Positions 6,241-8,315 of a stretch of DNA of 8,315 bases are shown piece by piece. Under the pieces are notes generated by a model. That model did not search any database. It was not told the DNA's origin and saw only the letters and a list, made by a program, of their open reading frames with translations. Made by a program: the position numbers and the translations under genes. Position 1 is the first letter of the stretch, and every line of letters begins with the position of its first letter. The DNA is from Dehalococcoidia bacterium (lineage in GTDB: Bacteria; Chloroflexota; Dehalococcoidia; JACPQF01): positions 1 through 8,315 of the forward strand of contig JAUSEJ010000758.1 in assembly GCA_030650265.1 (NCBI GenBank), read 5' to 3'.

Positions 6241-6267
6241 ATAGCACACACTATAACACGTATTCAA
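6238..6267 (-). promoter_or_regulatory. Promoter of the Phd-RelE operon
   Basis: On the minus strand, TTGAAT (6267-6262) is followed after 18 nt by TATGAT (6243-6238), which has a TG one base upstream (extended -10). Transcription would start near 6231, about 50 nt before the antitoxin ATG. This makes the TA pair a unit separate from tadC, which ends 48 bp before the -35 box. Confidence 0.65.
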
Positions 6268-6314
6268 CTCTGGTCTTTAGAGAAACGATGATGGATAGAA
6301 GGGGGAGTCGCGAT

Positions 6315-7235
6315 CTAGCCGCCGGTCATCATGGCCAGTAGCTGGGGGACCATGGGGCCGAGGATGACGATGTATATTGTGGGCAGCATGAAGAAGGCCA
6401 TGGGAATCAACATCTTGATCGGGGCCTCGTGGGCCAGCTTCTCCGCCCTCTGCCTTCTCTTCATTCGCATCTGCTCCGCCTGGATGTTGAGGATGCGGGC
6501 GATGCTGACCCCGAGTTGATCGGCCTGAATGATCGCCGCGATGAAGCTGGTCACGTCCTGCACGTCGCAGCGAAGCGCCATAGCTCGCAGGGCTTCCCGC
6601 CGCTGCTTGCCTATCCTCACTTCGATGATCACCCGATCGAACTCCTCCGTGAGGGCGTTGTCCCACTTTTCCGCCACCTTCTGCATGGCAGCGTCGAACC
6701 CCAGCCCGGCCTCCACGCTTATGGTCAACAGGTCCAGACAATCGGGCAAAGCAAGCTGAATTTCCTTGTGTCTCGCCGTTATCTTCGACTTAAGCCAAAA
6801 GTTTGGCAGGTAGAACCCGGGAAGAGCGCAGATCAGCGGGAGGAGAATCAGGTAGAGCAGAGGCCCGTTTGCTGCCACCATCAGGAGTAAGGCAATGATG
6901 GCGATTGCCAGTGCGGCCAGTCCTTTCACGCCCAAGAAATCGTTGACGTGAAAATCGTTCGGGTTCCCGGCTAGCATGAGATCCCGCCGGAGCTGCTCGA
7001 TGGTGCTCTGAGGCGTTCTTCTGGAGATGAATGCGGATAGATTCTTGACAATGGGCCGCACCACCCGTTCGTACAGCGGCTGCTGCAACTCGATCTCCTC
7101 CAGGGTACGGGGGCGCACCGCATAGGTTGTCAGACGAGTTTGGACGACGTCGGCCTTCTTCGGCATAGCCAGTCCAGCAAAGAACAGTAGTAAGGCCGCC
7201 ATAACAAGCAAGGCAACGAGAGCAGGCAGAAACAT
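6315..7235 (-). CDS. tadC: Tad pilus assembly inner-membrane protein TadC (type II secretion F family)
   Basis: TadC is a GspF-type platform protein which, with TadB, couples the CpaF/TadA ATPase to assembly of Flp pili in the inner membrane. The 306-residue protein has an N-terminal membrane segment (about 2-23), a hydrophobic pair (about 102-145), the T2SSF domain (about 160-270: ALPDCLDLLTISVEAGLGFDAAM, then a second helix set with ADQLGVSIARIL and QAEQMRMKRRQRAEKLAHEAPIK in shortened view) and a C-terminal membrane segment (about 273-297). The motif pattern E175-A-G-L followed by R-I-G-K is characteristic of TadC. The ATG has GGAGG (7240-7244) upstream, inside the 12-nt gap after tadB. 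Order and strand match a standard cpaF-tadB-tadC operon, and it is the last tad gene before the TA pair. Confidence 0.92.
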   Translation of the reverse strand: MFLPALVALLVMAALLLFFAGLAMPKKADVVQTRLTTYAVRPRTLEEIELQQPLYERVVRPIVKNLSAFISRRTPQSTIEQLRRDLMLAGNPNDFHVNDFLGVKGLAALAIAIIALLLMVAANGPLLYLILLPLICALPGFYLPNFWLKSKITARHKEIQLALPDCLDLLTISVEAGLGFDAAMQKVAEKWDNALTEEFDRVIIEVRIGKQRREALRAMALRCDVQDVTSFIAAIIQADQLGVSIARILNIQAEQMRMKRRQRAEKLAHEAPIKMLIPMAFFMLPTIYIVILGPMVPQLLAMMTGG

Positions 7236-7247
7236 TTGACCTCCGGG

Positions 7248-8195
7248 TTACACTTTGATATCCACGATCTTTCTGATGACCATATAGCCGATGATTATGA
7301 GCACAAGCCCGCCGATCGGCATGCAAAGGTAGATGCCGCGAAACATCGGCGTCATGTAGCCCGGGTTGAGCAGAAACAGGATGAGGGTCAGAAGGACTGG
7401 CAGAGCGGCGACGATGTAGCCCGCGTACTGCTGCTGGGCAGTTAGTGTCTCAACTTCTCCTTTTATCCGGACGCGCTCACGAATTGTGTGGCCGATGGTT
7501 TCGAGAATCTGCGACAAATTCCCGCCCACCTCGTGCTGAACGTTGATGGCCGTCACCATCAGGTCCAGGTCCTCGCTGCTGATTCGCCGCACGAGGTTGG
7601 CCAGCGCTTCTTCCGGAGACAGGCCCAAAGCCACTTCTCGCACAACCCGCCTGAACTCCTCGGAAGCGGGTTCCGGCGACTCTTTGGCCACCATGTCCAT
7701 GGATTGGAAGAGGCTGAAGCCGCTTCGGAGCGAGTTCGCCAGGAGGCTGATCGTGTCCCCCAACTGATCGTTGAAGGCTTTCAATCGAGCTTTCTGCCGC
7801 CGGCGGACAAAAAAGCGAGGGGAAAAAAAGCCGGCGACTATTCCCACGATGCCGAAAAGCAGTCCCCCTCCCACATAGCCAACTATGGCGCCGAGTAGGG
7901 TGGTAAGGGCGTTGAGCACCAGGTACTCCGCCACGGTCAACTTCAAGTTGGCTCGCGCTAACTCGCGCGCGATGTTTTGGGCAAAGTTCTGCGTGGAAAT
8001 CGCCCTGTCCAGCTTTGCCCCAATGACCGATTCCTTCTCACTCTTTACCTGCCGAATGGCGCCCTTGCCCCGACCGGCAAACTGGCCAAGCCGATCACTA
8101 ATCTCGGGCCCTTCAGTTATCGCCCGGTTGATCCCGACAAAGAAGGCAACAACGCCCGCCATGACGGCAACTGAAACCAAAACTGACACCAGCAT
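7248..8195 (-). CDS. tadB: Tad pilus assembly inner-membrane protein TadB (type II secretion F family)
   Basis: TadB is the other platform protein of the Tad/Flp machine and works with TadC and the CpaF ATPase. The 315-residue protein shows an N-terminal membrane segment (about 2-22), a soluble linker with a basic stretch (about 43-85), a membrane pair (about 92-128), the T2SSF domain (about 140-250) with QLGDTISLLANSLRSGFSLFQ and then GLSPEEAL, and VQHEVGGNLSQILETI (219-234), followed by two C-terminal membrane segments (about 258-278 and 287-307). These are the usual TadB motifs. The ATG at 8195 has a purine-rich GGAGGGG (8203-8209) site. It lies 37 nt after the end of cpaF and 12 nt before tadC. 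TadB and TadC belong to the same family but differ in the N-terminal half, as is normal. Confidence 0.92.
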   Translation of the reverse strand: MLVSVLVSVAVMAGVVAFFVGINRAITEGPEISDRLGQFAGRGKGAIRQVKSEKESVIGAKLDRAISTQNFAQNIARELARANLKLTVAEYLVLNALTTLLGAIVGYVGGGLLFGIVGIVAGFFSPRFFVRRRQKARLKAFNDQLGDTISLLANSLRSGFSLFQSMDMVAKESPEPASEEFRRVVREVALGLSPEEALANLVRRISSEDLDLMVTAINVQHEVGGNLSQILETIGHTIRERVRIKGEVETLTAQQQYAGYIVAALPVLLTLILFLLNPGYMTPMFRGIYLCMPIGGLVLIIIGYMVIRKIVDIKV

Positions 8196-8232
8196 TAGGC
8201 TTCCCCTCCGGACCGGTGAAGGCGATTCGACC

Positions 8233-8315
8233 CTACCATGCCTTCATGTCAACCCCAAAGACGCTCGGTGGCAAGAATATGTCTGCCTCTTCTAGTCTCT
8301 TCGTGAACTTTGGCC
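8233..8315 (-). CDS. cpaF: C-terminal end of the CpaF/TadA pilus ATPase (5' part outside window)
   Basis: On the minus strand, one frame stays open from the right edge and encodes 26 residues before a TAG at 8233-8235: PKFTKRLEEADIFLPPSVFG and a short tail. A 'RF..RL...GI.LPP..F' ending is typical of CpaF/TadA, the hexameric ATPase that powers the Tad machine. The location, 37 nt upstream of tadB and on the same strand, is exactly where cpaF is expected. The identification rests on a short segment plus gene order. Confidence 0.65.
   Translation of the reverse strand, partial: PKFTKRLEEADIFLPPSVFGVDMKAW

Noticed and set aside
6429..6890. Plus-strand frame of 153 codons opposite tadC
   Set aside because: It is a shadow of the minus-strand gene, which shows the full TadC domain and membrane pattern.

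Overview
The window holds a defence and mobile-element block on the left (plus strand, 1-5082) that meets, tail to tail, a minus-strand block on the right (5215-8315) made of a toxin-antitoxin pair and part of a tad (Flp) pilus or secretion operon. The sequence reads as a bacterial chromosome of moderate-to-high GC. A Chloroflexota-like host is my best guess, from the style of the GTAGGGGCGAAA-type palindromes and of the TadB/TadC proteins. This is an impression, not a demonstrated assignment.

Left block: the last 217 residues of a type I specificity subunit (hsdS), then a REP-associated tyrosine transposase (RAYT, Y1_Tnp family), then a complete hsdR (1003 aa). The transposase start overlaps the hsdS stop (GTGA), and its own stop lies 4 nt before the hsdR start, so the three genes look like one translationally linked operon. 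hsdM is presumably upstream of the window. The transposase gene carries two sets of REP-like sequences inside its reading frame: a 5 x 18 bp array and a 4 x 21 bp array, each running into a near-identical 28 bp palindrome. Both periods are multiples of three and both palindromes are read in the same frame, so the gene stays open. The second palindrome lies only 18 nt before the hsdR start codon.

Middle: about 400 bp after hsdR contain no recognisable gene. An extended -10 promoter then drives a small AbrB/MazE-type antitoxin (4807-5082). No toxin gene follows it; only a 22-codon overlapping open frame sits where a toxin would normally start.

Right block, minus strand: the 3' tail of cpaF/tadA (26 codons inside the window), tadB and tadC form a compact tad operon segment. 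After tadC comes a separate TA operon with a strong promoter and operator-like repeats, encoding a Phd/YefM-like antitoxin with a long C-terminal extension and an overlapping RelE-like toxin. The toxin carries an apparent insertion of about 33 residues whose DNA contains two hairpins, possibly a second case of a REP-like element absorbed into a coding frame.

The most unusual point is the RAYT gene that encodes copies of a REP-like palindrome within its own coding sequence and sits as a seamless member of a type I restriction-modification operon.
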